In this document: positions 1 through 7,857 of the stretch, one piece after another
Layout: each line of letters starts with the position of its first letter
Position numbering within the stretch: position 1 is the stretch's first letter
Origin: UMGS172 sp045546555
Lineage (GTDB): Bacteria > Bacillota > Clostridia > Oscillospirales > Acutalibacteraceae
DNA length: 26,827 bases
Assembly (NCBI GenBank): GCA_045546555.1
Contig: JAZQCY010000156.1
Coordinates: forward strand, 1-26,827
Reading direction: 5' to 3'
Program-made: the position numbers and the translations under genes
Notes under the pieces: generated by a model
Told to the model about the DNA's origin: nothing
Seen by the model: only the letters and a program-made list of their open reading frames with translations
The model's database searches: none

Positions 1-1413
1 GGTGAGCGCATCAACCCCACGGGTAAAAAGAAGATTAAAGAAGCCCTGCGCCAAAAGGATTACAACTTCATTTTAAATGAGGGCATTCGCCAGGTCGATG
101 CAGGCGTTCACCTGCTTGACGTCAACGCAGGTCTGCCCGAAATTGACGAGGCAGAGGCTTTAAAGGATATCGTTTTCGGCCTGCAGAGCATAACCGATAC
201 TCCCTTGCAGATCGACACCACCAACCCCACGGCACTTGAATGCTCAATGCGTATCTACAACGGCAAACCGCTGGTCAACTCGGTCAACGGTACCCGTGAC
301 AGTATGGCGGCCGTTCTGCCGTTGGTCAAAAAATACGGCGGTGCCGTGATTGCGCTGACCATCGGTGAAAACGGCATCCCCGAAACCGCCGAAGGTCGTC
401 TTGCGGTGGCCGAAGCCATTGTGAATGAGGCCGCAAAATACGGAATCGACAAATCCGATATAATTGTTGACCCCCTTACCCTCACGGTTTCGTCCGAGCC
501 TGACAGCGCCAAGGTCACGCTTGACTCTGTGCGCCTTATCCGTGAAAAGCTGGGTGTTTGTGTAAGCCTCGGCGTGTCCAATATTTCGTTTGGACTGCCC
601 GAACGTGACCGCATAAACTCGGTGTTCTTCACTATGGCTTTGCAGGCAGGTCTTGATGCCGCCATTATGAACCCGTTTTCCGATGCTATGATGACCTCAT
701 ACCATTCGTTCAAGGCATTGAACCGACTTGATGAAAACTTTGCGGAGTTTATAGCCTTTGCTGAATCGGGTACGGCCTCCGCCGTAACTCAATCCAAGGC
801 AAAGGATGTCGACCTTAAAACGGCAATTATAAAAGGATTGAAGGATTCAGCCGCCCAAGTTACGGCCAAAATGCTTGAAACGACCGACCCTATGGCACTT
901 ATTTCAGAGCATATCGTTCCTGCCTTGAATGAGATCGGCACCGCTTTTGAGCAAAAGAAGGCCTATCTGCCGCAACTGCTCATTGCCGCCGATGCCGCTT
1001 CTGCCGCATTCGGTGTGATAAAGGAAAAGCTTCCCTCATCGGCTGATGAGTCCAAGAAAATCGTCATTGCCACCGTTAAGGGCGATATTCACGACATTGG
1101 CAAAAACATTGTCAAGGTTCTGCTTGAAAACTACGGTTTTTACGTTGTTGACCTTGGGCGTGACGTTGACCCCGAAACGGTTGTAAACGCCGCTATGGGT
1201 GCAAAAATGGTTGCTTTATCGGCACTTATGACCACCACCGTCCCCGCAATGGAGGAGACCATCCGCCTTTTAAGAAAAGCGACCCCCGAAACCAAAATTA
1301 TGGTCGGCGGCGCAGTTTTGACCCAGACCTATGCCGATATGATAGGCGCAGACTTTTACGGCAAGGATGCAATGGATGCTGTAAGAATCGCACAAAAGGT
1401 TTTTGATATTTAA
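1..1413 (+). CDS. metH: Cobalamin-dependent methionine synthase, C-terminal part (5' truncated by window)
   Basis: The reading frame is open from base 1, so the start lies outside the window; 470 residues are visible. The visible part begins in the pterin-binding (methyltetrahydrofolate) domain with GERINPTGKKK, a MetH signature. It continues through a helical cap region and ends in a B12-binding Rossmann domain. That domain has the DxHxxG motif (GDIHDIGKN, visible residues 361-369), whose histidine is the lower cobalt ligand, followed by an SxL-type stretch (ALSALMTTT). The protein stops right after the B12 domain. There is no room for the C-terminal SAM-binding reactivation domain of E. coli MetH, a layout common in Clostridia. 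Known role of the family: transfer of methyl from methyl-THF to homocysteine via cobalamin. The homocysteine-binding domain would lie upstream, so a corrinoid/pterin methyltransferase without it cannot be excluded. A strong terminator follows. Confidence 0.9.
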   Translation, partial: GERINPTGKKKIKEALRQKDYNFILNEGIRQVDAGVHLLDVNAGLPEIDEAEALKDIVFGLQSITDTPLQIDTTNPTALECSMRIYNGKPLVNSVNGTRDSMAAVLPLVKKYGGAVIALTIGENGIPETAEGRLAVAEAIVNEAAKYGIDKSDIIVDPLTLTVSSEPDSAKVTLDSVRLIREKLGVCVSLGVSNISFGLPERDRINSVFFTMALQAGLDAAIMNPFSDAMMTSYHSFKALNRLDENFAEFIAFAESGTASAVTQSKAKDVDLKTAIIKGLKDSAAQVTAKMLETTDPMALISEHIVPALNEIGTAFEQKKAYLPQLLIAADAASAAFGVIKEKLPSSADESKKIVIATVKGDIHDIGKNIVKVLLENYGFYVVDLGRDVDPETVVNAAMGAKMVALSALMTTTVPAMEETIRLLRKATPETKIMVGGAVLTQTYADMIGADFYGKDAMDAVRIAQKVFDI

Positions 1414-1421
1414 ATTAGCAC

Positions 1422-1456
1422 AACCCAATTCCCAAAGGGAGTTGGGTTATTTTTTT
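1422..1456 (+). terminator. Intrinsic terminator after metH
   Basis: A 12-bp arm at 1422-1433 pairs with 1437-1448, with one G-T wobble and a 3-base loop. A run of T follows. It begins 9 bases after the metH stop. Confidence 0.9.
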
Positions 1457-1498
1457 ATATCATAAATCGAAAAATCCGCCAATTCACCCGCCTTTCGC

Positions 1499-1561
1499 CA
1501 ATATCGTTATAGTTTGGGCAATATTGTTATATTGACACACCCTTTCAGAGAATTGTATAAT
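1499..1561 (+). promoter_or_regulatory. Promoter of the GH16 lipoprotein gene with two direct repeats
   Basis: TTGACA at 1532-1537 and TATAAT at 1556-1561 are 18 bases apart. Just upstream are two near-identical 13-base repeats, CAATATCGTTATA (1499-1511) and CAATATTGTTATA (1519-1531). They sit 20 bp apart start to start, about two helical turns, which suits an activator dimer. The same CAATATTGTT occurs at the promoter of the next gene. Confidence 0.75.
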
Positions 1562-1595
1562 TAAATAGAAATTTAGATTTTGAAAGGGATATCCA

Positions 1596-3335
1596 ATGAA
1601 AAAATTATTGTCTTTGATTCTTATTTGCCTAATCTTTGTTGGTGTTTTGGCCGCTTGCGGTAACAGTGCCACCTCATCCTCCGATAACAATAACAATAGC
1701 GCCACCATCACCGATGCTATTTTTTCAACCGAAAAGGTTGTGTTCATCGATTCCAACAATGAATCGGTTTATCGCATCGTTCGTCCCGAGGGTGACAGTG
1801 AGCTCACCACCACCGCAGGCAGTCTCTTTAAGAAGATGAAGGAGGTTCTTGGCGTTAATATCAAAAATGTTTCCGACACCTCCGACGGCTCCGATGCTTA
1901 TGAAATTCTTATCGGCCACACCAACCGCCCCGAGTCACAGAAAGCACTCGACTATCTCAATCAAAAGGCTTCGGGCAGGTATAACGATTATATAATCTGC
2001 ACCATCGGTAAAAAGATAGTGCTCAATGCCGAAAGCGAGGCCGGAATCAAGGCCGCCTGCGAATATTTTGCCGCAAACTTTCTCAAAAAAGCAGGCTTCG
2101 ACGGTGGCCTTGCCTTTATCCACGAGGCCGAGGGCAACTTTGAAAACATCACCGTTTCGGGTGAAAATATCGGCCGATATACCGTTGTGCGCCCGATTTA
2201 CAATTCATCCTATCTCACCCAGCTTGAGATGGAAAAGTTGGTAAATATCGTTTATGAAAAGACGGGTTATATGCTAAAAATCGCCTATGACGATGTCGCC
2301 GCAACCGACCTTGAAATTGTTGTTGGTAACTGCGAGCGTGAGGGTGTTCAACACGTCGCAAATTACGGAGATTGGTCGATCGCCGTTTCGGGCAAAAAGG
2401 TCTATCTCAATGGTGGCAGTGCCCACGCAACCGCAATGGCAGTGACCGAATTTTGCAAAATGATTTCGGGTAATATCACCGAAGCAATAAACACCTCAGG
2501 CAACTATGAAACCACTGTTGCCTCATACGATGCCACCACCTACAAATATGTTTGGGGTGACGATTTTGACGGAGATAAGATTGACTCCACCAAATGGTGG
2601 CACATTGGCGAAAACGGATGGAAATCCGAAGGCCTCAACGGCAAAACCTCGGTTCGTTCCTCTGATCCTAATGATGTTTATGTTGCCGACGGATACTTCT
2701 ATATCTGCGCCCGTGAGGACGACGATTTTTACTATGGCGGAATGCTTCGCACACAGATTACCATGACCTACAAGTATGGTTATGTTGAAACAAGCGCCTT
2801 GCTTCCACACGGCGAAGGCTTTTGGGTTGCAATCTGGCAGATGACCGCCCTTGATAAGAGTGATATCGACTCTGAGCCCGAGATTGATATTGTTGAGTGC
2901 TTTGGAAACTCGGCATATTATGCTGTTAACACCCATTCGTGGCCAACCGATACAGGCACTGCAAAGGGATGGGTTCACACCTCACTTGACGGCGGAAAAT
3001 ATGCCAACCAAAAGAAATACAGTCTTACCGATACCTCTAAAAAACTTGGCGACGGAATGCACACCTATGGTATGCTTTGGACTGACAAAGAAATGACCTT
3101 CACCTGCGACGGCAATGCATTTTTAACCTATGATACAACCGAAACCGAGCAGAGAATCGATTCCTTTAATCAGGCGCAATATCTCATCATCAGTATGGCA
3201 ACCGGTTTTAAATCGGGCCCCGGAGCAATCACCTCCAATCCCGATGATTGGCAGTTTACCAACAAGCTTATGGTTGATTGGCTTCACATCTATCAACCCT
3301 CTGACGGCAAACACGAACTCAATATTCTCAACTAA
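1596..3335 (+). CDS. GH16 family glycoside hydrolase lipoprotein (laminarinase-like)
   Basis: 579 residues, predicted to be secreted and lipid-anchored: a basic N-terminus and hydrophobic stretch lead to the lipobox LAAC near residues 18-21, then a Ser/Asn-rich linker. Residues about 316-575 form a GH16 beta-jelly-roll, starting WGDDFDGDKIDSTKWW and carrying EIDIVE (E429 nucleophile, D431, E434 acid/base). The ExDxxE spacing with a beta-bulge is the laminarinase/agarase type rather than lichenase, so a beta-1,3-glucan or algal-type galactan substrate is likely; the exact one cannot be read. Residues about 45-300 contain two related alpha/beta modules, each with a VRP start, an EI(L/V)(I/V)G strand and a GKK(I/V)xLN strand. 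They resemble N-terminal accessory domains of other glycosidases. AAAGGG lies upstream of the ATG, and the gene has its own promoter and terminator. Confidence 0.88.
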   Translation: MKKLLSLILICLIFVGVLAACGNSATSSSDNNNNSATITDAIFSTEKVVFIDSNNESVYRIVRPEGDSELTTTAGSLFKKMKEVLGVNIKNVSDTSDGSDAYEILIGHTNRPESQKALDYLNQKASGRYNDYIICTIGKKIVLNAESEAGIKAACEYFAANFLKKAGFDGGLAFIHEAEGNFENITVSGENIGRYTVVRPIYNSSYLTQLEMEKLVNIVYEKTGYMLKIAYDDVAATDLEIVVGNCEREGVQHVANYGDWSIAVSGKKVYLNGGSAHATAMAVTEFCKMISGNITEAINTSGNYETTVASYDATTYKYVWGDDFDGDKIDSTKWWHIGENGWKSEGLNGKTSVRSSDPNDVYVADGYFYICAREDDDFYYGGMLRTQITMTYKYGYVETSALLPHGEGFWVAIWQMTALDKSDIDSEPEIDIVECFGNSAYYAVNTHSWPTDTGTAKGWVHTSLDGGKYANQKKYSLTDTSKKLGDGMHTYGMLWTDKEMTFTCDGNAFLTYDTTETEQRIDSFNQAQYLIISMATGFKSGPGAITSNPDDWQFTNKLMVDWLHIYQPSDGKHELNILN

Positions 3336-3339
3336 AATT

Positions 3340-3374
3340 AAACCGTCTGACTGCTGATGCAGTGAGGCGGTTTT
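3340..3374 (+). terminator. Intrinsic terminator after the GH16 gene
   Basis: Arm 3340-3354 pairs with 3359-3373, with two mismatches and the loop TGAT, and ends in TTTT. It lies 4 bases after the stop codon. Confidence 0.8.
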
Positions 3375-3435
3375 AGCATTTCTGATACTTATTTATCATT
3401 AATGACACAAATTCAAACATTTTATCAAAAAAACA

Positions 3436-3465
3436 TTGACAATATTGTTTTAATTCAATTATTAT
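3436..3465 (+). promoter_or_regulatory. Promoter of the 644-residue secreted protein gene
   Basis: TTGACA at 3436-3441 and TATTAT at 3460-3465 are separated by 18 bases. The palindrome-containing CAATATTGTT (3440-3449) overlaps the end of the -35 box and matches the element upstream of the GH16 promoter. Confidence 0.65.
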
Positions 3466-3523
3466 TAGCATGTGAATTACCCTGCCTTGGGTGTTTATAA
3501 AAATTTTTAAAAGGAGATATTTT

Positions 3524-5458
3524 ATGAAAACCGCAAAGAAACTTTTAAGCGTTGTTCTCATGCTCACCGTGCTCGTCTCGGCTTTCAGCCTGGTATTCAC
3601 CACCGCAAGCGCCGCAGACTACAAATTTATGAGAAATATTGAGATCAACAAGCAGATCCTCGGCGCATATAATTACGATGACCAGTTCATCTCGCTCGTT
3701 GAGGACCCCACCCTGCCCGGCACCGGTATCCGTGCTATGAGAATGTATAAGACCGGAACAGACAAATACGGCTACATCGGTCTTGCAACCGATGAGTCGG
3801 CAACCGCTACCGAGTTTGTGTGGGAGCCCAACACAAGCTATGCACTCTCGTTCGACTATTTGCTCGGTGCCGAAGCAAATATCGCATCCTTTGATATGTA
3901 CTACGGTGCAGCTCCGACCTACTCTGCCTCTATTGCAGGTAAGGTATCATTGAAAGCAACATCAATCGGTGTTTCGGCAGATTACATTGGCGACGGAAAG
4001 TTCCACAATGCAGTTTTGACCTTTACAACACCTGCCGAAGACACCACACGTCCTCACCTTTATCTGAGACTTCAGGGCAGCAGAGATGCTTCAACCGTTG
4101 TTGACACCTATGTTAAGAACATCAAGCTTGTCAAGTATGATTCTGTCCCGTTGGCACAGACTACAGGCTGGGAGAAGTATTTTACCTTTGACCAGGACGG
4201 CAATGCCACCCCCGTTGTCGGTGTAACCGATACCGATGGCTCTGCAGTTATCGGCTCAACCGCCGCTGCATGGACCTCCAACCGTTATGGTGACACCAAC
4301 CTCACCAACTCTTACTTTGAGTATAATGAGGACGGCACCTTATACGCAGATACTCATACCGACCTGTCCTATACTGTAGGCTCCGCTATCGCCGGTATGT
4401 CATTCACAATTCCCAAAGAAGGAGAGGTTATTACCCCGTACCATGTAAAAGAGGGAGTTACCTATAATATTTCGGTAAAATTCAAATTCACAAAGTCTCC
4501 CAACTTCAACAAAGCCCCTTACAGCAAGAGCAAAATCGGCTTTGCTTATCTAGTCTCTAATACCTCCAATTACGTATACAAAACAGTGTCTAATACTTAT
4601 TTTGTAGAGCCTATCAATGTTGTCACTTACGGTGATGCCGGTTATACCGAGGCTGATACCTGGTATACCGTATCTCTCAATAACTGGACTGCCGAGCACA
4701 CCGCAGTTTTAAGACTTTTCATCGGCGGTCAAGCAGGATTTATTATTGATAAGGTCAATGTAGCCGTTGTTGACGATGCACTCACCTTGCTTACCGTAAA
4801 CGATAACGGTACTGCCAGCTCCAGTGTTGCGGCTAAGGGCGCAAAGCTTGACGGCTTTAATGCCAAGGGCGTTGAGGGCAAGAAGTTTGAGGGTTGGTTC
4901 ACCACCGCTACCTTCGATGAGGGTACCGAGACTACTACCGTTCCCAATGTCGATAATGCAGCTATTTACGCTAAGTATGTTGACGACATTCCGGAAATCA
5001 CAGATTCCGAGGTTGTTGACCAAGGCTCTATCCGTGATGAGAAGAGCGCCGATGAAAATAACGGTGTTTATCAGTCGGCAGGTATCCGCTTCAAGGGCAG
5101 AGTTTCGAGTGCCTTCAGAGAGTCTGCTTCCGAGATCGGCTTCTATGCCGTTCCTACCGTAGCTTTGAACGGTGCATCCATTGAGGATTACCTCGCATCT
5201 GCCAACACCAGCATGGCACTGACCGCCAAGGTTAAGGCTGATGATATGGAAGAGGTCATTTACGAGGTATTCACCGACGCTTACGGCAGAAAATTCTATG
5301 ACTATCAGCTTGTCATTACCGGCCTTACCCGTGAGGGCGAAACCGGTAACCTTCTCGGTCTTGACATTACCTGTGTAATGTATGCAGTTGTTGACGGCCA
5401 GACCGTTTACACCAACACCCAGAACTACTGCTACAATGATTTGGCTAACAAACAGTAA
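3524..5458 (+). CDS. Large secreted protein with probable carbohydrate-binding beta-sandwich modules
   Basis: I chose the ATG at 3524 over a GTG 33 bases upstream because AAGGAG (3511-3516) is correctly spaced before it. The product has 644 residues, with a clear Sec signal peptide (hydrophobic core, then TTASAA near residues 26-31). Two beta-rich modules follow, each about 170-220 residues and ending in strand patterns typical of CBM-type jelly rolls (for example YVKNIKLVKYD and FIIDKVNVAVVDD). Then comes a short InlB/Listeria-Bacteroides-like repeat (FEGWFTT...AIYAKYVDD). The last 150 residues form a domain with GIRFKGRV and EIGFYAVP that I cannot name. There is no LPXTG, dockerin, catalytic motif or lipobox, so how it stays at the cell is unclear. 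A polysaccharide-binding or adhesin role is inferred from architecture and from the GH16 and esterase neighbours. The stop codon overlaps the ribosome site of the next small gene. Confidence 0.75.
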   Translation: MKTAKKLLSVVLMLTVLVSAFSLVFTTASAADYKFMRNIEINKQILGAYNYDDQFISLVEDPTLPGTGIRAMRMYKTGTDKYGYIGLATDESATATEFVWEPNTSYALSFDYLLGAEANIASFDMYYGAAPTYSASIAGKVSLKATSIGVSADYIGDGKFHNAVLTFTTPAEDTTRPHLYLRLQGSRDASTVVDTYVKNIKLVKYDSVPLAQTTGWEKYFTFDQDGNATPVVGVTDTDGSAVIGSTAAAWTSNRYGDTNLTNSYFEYNEDGTLYADTHTDLSYTVGSAIAGMSFTIPKEGEVITPYHVKEGVTYNISVKFKFTKSPNFNKAPYSKSKIGFAYLVSNTSNYVYKTVSNTYFVEPINVVTYGDAGYTEADTWYTVSLNNWTAEHTAVLRLFIGGQAGFIIDKVNVAVVDDALTLLTVNDNGTASSSVAAKGAKLDGFNAKGVEGKKFEGWFTTATFDEGTETTTVPNVDNAAIYAKYVDDIPEITDSEVVDQGSIRDEKSADENNGVYQSAGIRFKGRVSSAFRESASEIGFYAVPTVALNGASIEDYLASANTSMALTAKVKADDMEEVIYEVFTDAYGRKFYDYQLVITGLTREGETGNLLGLDITCVMYAVVDGQTVYTNTQNYCYNDLANKQ

Positions 5459-5472
5459 GGAGGATGCTGACA

Positions 5473-5613
5473 ATGAAAGAGTATATTAAACCTGAGCTGA
5501 CGGTAAAGTCACTCGTTCAGAATACTGAATTGGCAGCAGATCTCGCTGACGGCCTTTACGGTGGCGAAACTGACGCTTCCGCAGCACCCTGGTGGCCCGA
5601 TTACGCAGAATAA
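5473..5613 (+). CDS. 46-residue peptide of unknown function, coupled to the secreted protein gene
   Basis: The frame is ATG to TAA, 46 codons, with AGGAGG at 5458-5463 and a 9-base gap to the start, so initiation looks strong. The last A of the upstream stop codon is the first base of that site, which indicates co-transcription. The peptide starts MKEYIKPELTVKSL, is acidic in the middle (ELAADLADGLYGGE) and ends with the aromatic APWWPDYAE. It has no signal peptide, no cysteine and no membrane segment. The leader-like N-terminus, GG-containing hinge and short distinctive tail resemble small peptides of the RiPP-precursor type, but no modifying enzyme or peptidase-transporter is nearby. Function not recognised. 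An alternative ATG in frame at 5464 is too close to the ribosome site. Confidence 0.65.
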   Translation: MKEYIKPELTVKSLVQNTELAADLADGLYGGETDASAAPWWPDYAE

Positions 5614-5633
5614 TTTCTTAATCTCCTCGTATA

Positions 5634-5675
5634 AAGCAACCGCCCTGATCGTGAGGTCAGGGCGGTTGCTTATTT
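5634..5675. terminator. Bidirectional terminator between the peptide gene and the esterase
   Basis: A 15-bp perfect stem, 5634-5648 with 5657-5671, has an 8-base loop, with T-rich sequence on the right and A-rich on the left. It serves the plus-strand peptide gene and the minus-strand esterase ending at 5684. Confidence 0.85.
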
Positions 5676-5683
5676 TAAAAGAA

Positions 5684-6598
5684 TTATTGATTATTCTTTA
5701 TAGCCTTCATCAATTCCTCGGCATAGGTTTTATAACCCGCTTCGGTGGGGTGAACATTATCGGAGCTTATCTCGACATCCCACTCTCTTGAGCTGATATA
5801 GGTCATATTATCATATTTTGCTTCGGCCTCCTTGGCACATTTTTCAATGGTATTACGGCGCCAGCCCGAGCCGTCAACCGTATCGGCCGAGGGTAACAGC
5901 AAGTATGTCGGAACGTTGGGGTAAAGTTGGTGCAATTTTGCCACAAATTCGGCATAAGTATCTGCAAAGCCCTTGACCCACGATTCATCGGTCAGATGGT
6001 CGTTGGTGCCGATATTGAGCATCACCATATCGGGATACTCCTGCTCGGAAAAATCATACTCGGTCATTTCACCCGACTCGCCGGGGTTCTGCAACATAAA
6101 GAATGCCTTGGACATACCTTTATACGGCAAGTGGCTCTCTGAGACCTTCATATATCCACGGTCAACACACAAAGCCATACTGCCCTGCGCTATGCAGGTG
6201 TAGTCCCAATCCCAAGTTTTCGGGATTATGACCGAGTGAGAAACCTTTGAGTGGGTCAGCGAGTCTCCGATAATCAGCATGTGCTTATCTCTCGACGGTG
6301 CGAATCTCACGTTACCGTCGGTCTCAACACCCTTAAAGGTCACGGTTCGGGCGGTTTCATCGGCGGTGAAGCGGACAAGGCTTTTTTCGGTCAGCTTATA
6401 AACACCGTTTTGCGTCTCTGTCTCTTGACCGTTTACCGTGACCGTATATTCCCCTGCGCCGTCGGCCAAACAGAGTTTAAAATCGGCATCACAGTAAAAC
6501 TCAATATAAGGACGAACCCAATGGGATTTTACACCGTCGTCAAGTGTCTCCCACCGTCCGTGGCAATTGAATATGCTTTTATCAAATCTTACAAGCAT
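5684..6598 (-). CDS. SGNH/GDSL-family esterase with N-terminal beta domain (CE2-like)
   Basis: 304 residues, with no signal peptide, so probably cytoplasmic. Residues 1-105 look like a beta-sandwich (strands around YTVTVNGQETE and RTVTFKGVE). The rest is an SGNH hydrolase: block I GDSLT with Ser113, block III GTND at 197-200, and block V DNVHPTEAGY with Asp280 and His283 completing the triad. This two-domain layout matches carbohydrate esterase family 2-type deacetylases that strip acetyl groups from plant polysaccharides or oligosaccharides. The specific substrate is inference. GGAGG lies 7 bases before the ATG, and the promoter is TTGAAA/TACAAT at 6655-6627. The divergent AraC regulator next door is the natural candidate controller. 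Confidence 0.85.
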   Translation of the reverse strand: MLVRFDKSIFNCHGRWETLDDGVKSHWVRPYIEFYCDADFKLCLADGAGEYTVTVNGQETETQNGVYKLTEKSLVRFTADETARTVTFKGVETDGNVRFAPSRDKHMLIIGDSLTHSKVSHSVIIPKTWDWDYTCIAQGSMALCVDRGYMKVSESHLPYKGMSKAFFMLQNPGESGEMTEYDFSEQEYPDMVMLNIGTNDHLTDESWVKGFADTYAEFVAKLHQLYPNVPTYLLLPSADTVDGSGWRRNTIEKCAKEAEAKYDNMTYISSREWDVEISSDNVHPTEAGYKTYAEELMKAIKNNQ

Positions 6599-6626
6599 AG
6601 CTTTTCCTCCAAATTTTTATGCTTCA

Positions 6627-6655
6627 ATTGTAACACCAAAGTCCCATATTTTCAA
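6627..6655 (-). promoter_or_regulatory. Promoter of the SGNH esterase gene
   Basis: Read on the minus strand, TTGAAA (6655-6650) and TACAAT (6632-6627) have a 17-base spacer, 29 bases ahead of the start codon. The divergent AraC promoter begins 16 bases away. Confidence 0.65.
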
Positions 6656-6670
6656 CATTAAAATATCGGT

Positions 6671-6699
6671 TTGACAAAGTTGTTTTTGTATGATATAAT
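6671..6699 (+). promoter_or_regulatory. Promoter of the first AraC regulator gene
   Basis: Consensus TTGACA (6671-6676) and TATAAT (6694-6699) with a 17-base spacer. Confidence 0.85.
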
Positions 6700-6742
6700 T
6701 TTTAAAAAGAGGTAATATCCTGCAAAACGTTGAGGTATGAAC

Positions 6743-7501
6743 ATGGACGATAAAGACTTTTCCAAAAGCTTTTGGCTGAACAAGTTTTCTTACTCGAAAT
6801 ACCATTATAACGACAACCGCCACGGTGCCAAGGTGCATTATATCGGTTATATGATCGACGGCTATGCTATCCTCAAATCCACCGACCTGACCGTCAAGGT
6901 GCAAAAGGGTGATTTTCTTTACATCCCAAAGGACTGTTGTTATGAGTCCTTCTGGTACGGCGAGCCGACCGTGAGCTTCTATTCCTTCGGTTTTGCACAC
7001 TCCCCCATTACCGAAGCCTTTATGCCTATCCAGGCCATTGAGGCCTCTGAGGAGGCTGTTGAGCTTTGCAAAAAGATCAAGACGGGCATCACGGCGGACA
7101 GTATGTCGATAGGATACGTCTATCAGCTTTTGGGATTGCTTGCGCCCAAGCTGTCCCAAGCCGAGCCCTCTTCAAAGGAAAGGCTGGTTAAAAAGGCCAT
7201 CGATTATATGCGCAACAACCCAACCTTTACCGTGTCGGACGTTGCTAAATACTGTATGGTCAGTGAATCAGGACTGTACTCTGCCTTCAGAAAGGTCATC
7301 GGCAAAACACCTATCGATACCAAAAACGAGATACTTGCCCAAAAGGTTATGGCCCTGCTGACCACGACCAATATGACGCTGGACGAGATATGCGAAGCCT
7401 TGCATTTCAGCTCGGTGTCGTATATGCGGCGCATTTTCCGAGGACGGTATAATATGACCCCGAAGGAAGCAAGAAAAGAAATCAGTATAAGACACATATA
7501 A
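6743..7501 (+). CDS. AraC-family transcriptional regulator (cupin sensor)
   Basis: 252 residues from the ATG at 6743. I prefer this to the in-frame ATG at 6737 because GAGG (6732-6735) is only 1 base from the earlier ATG but 7 from this one. The N-terminal half is a cupin-like sugar-sensing domain (IDGYAILKSTDLTVKVQKGD, then FLYIPKDCCY). The C-terminal 100 residues hold the two helix-turn-helix motifs of AraC/XylS proteins (SDVAKYCMVSESGLYSAFRK and LDEICEALHFSSVSYMRRIF, then the usual NMTPKEARK end). Such proteins activate catabolic genes upon binding a sugar. The divergent esterase is the likely target; the GH16 and CBM-type genes are possible ones. The stop codon abuts an inverted-repeat element. 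Confidence 0.88.
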   Translation: MDDKDFSKSFWLNKFSYSKYHYNDNRHGAKVHYIGYMIDGYAILKSTDLTVKVQKGDFLYIPKDCCYESFWYGEPTVSFYSFGFAHSPITEAFMPIQAIEASEEAVELCKKIKTGITADSMSIGYVYQLLGLLAPKLSQAEPSSKERLVKKAIDYMRNNPTFTVSDVAKYCMVSESGLYSAFRKVIGKTPIDTKNEILAQKVMALLTTTNMTLDEICEALHFSSVSYMRRIFRGRYNMTPKEARKEISIRHI

Positions 7502-7822
7502 CAACAAAAAGCCAACCAAAGGGAGTTGCGATTAGGGAGAAATCGGTTTTTCGGTGAAATTTGAGCCGCCGCTCGTTGAAAAGCCTTGAAATACGGCAGT
7601 ATTCCTGCATTTTTCAACTTCGCAACATCTTCAAATTTCATCCTACAAAACTGCATAGCACCCAAAACAGATGAATTTTTGTTGGTATAAAAGGAAAAAG
7701 CCTACGGTAACACTGACGTGTACCGTGGGCTTTTGACGCATTAGGCCGCAAAAAGTCGCTGTTTTGGGCGAATTATCCCTAACCGCAACTCCCTAATAGT
7801 TACATTGGTTGGCTTTTTGTTG
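7502..7822. repeat. MITE-like palindromic element apparently nested inside a terminator
   Basis: This 321-bp stretch fills the gap between the AraC gene and the FAD oxidoreductase. Its ends are an 18-bp perfect inverted repeat: 7502-7519 against 7805-7822, TTGGTTGGCTTTTTGTTG on the right. Inside it is a second inverted repeat of 19 bp with one mismatch: 7520-7538 against 7776-7794, outer end AGGGAGTTGCG. The outer pair looks like an ordinary bidirectional terminator with loop AATAGTTACA (7795-7804). The inner pair looks like the termini of a roughly 275-bp insertion placed next to its left arm. The interior has a further hairpin (7696-7734) and no convincing gene. One frame on the minus strand (from 7665) runs out through the element into the AraC gene and is probably spurious. 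No transposase is present. Confidence 0.75.
7696..7734. repeat. Hairpin inside the palindromic element
   Basis: AAAAGCC...GGGCTTTT arms around a CACTGACGTG centre give a stem of about 17 bp with a few mismatches. It ends in T on one strand and is A-rich on the other, so it could act as a terminator in either direction. Confidence 0.6.
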
Positions 7823-7857
7823 ACGCAACCCCAACGATGAGACTTTTCAACGTCTGC

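Noticed and set aside
1499..1531. CRISPR-like direct repeats
   Set aside because: Only two 13-base units next to a promoter; regulatory sites are the better explanation and no array exists in the window.
7204..7665. 153-codon minus-strand frame starting in the palindromic element
   Set aside because: It begins inside a repeat and reads back through the AraC gene; a plausible ribosome site and conserved motif are lacking.
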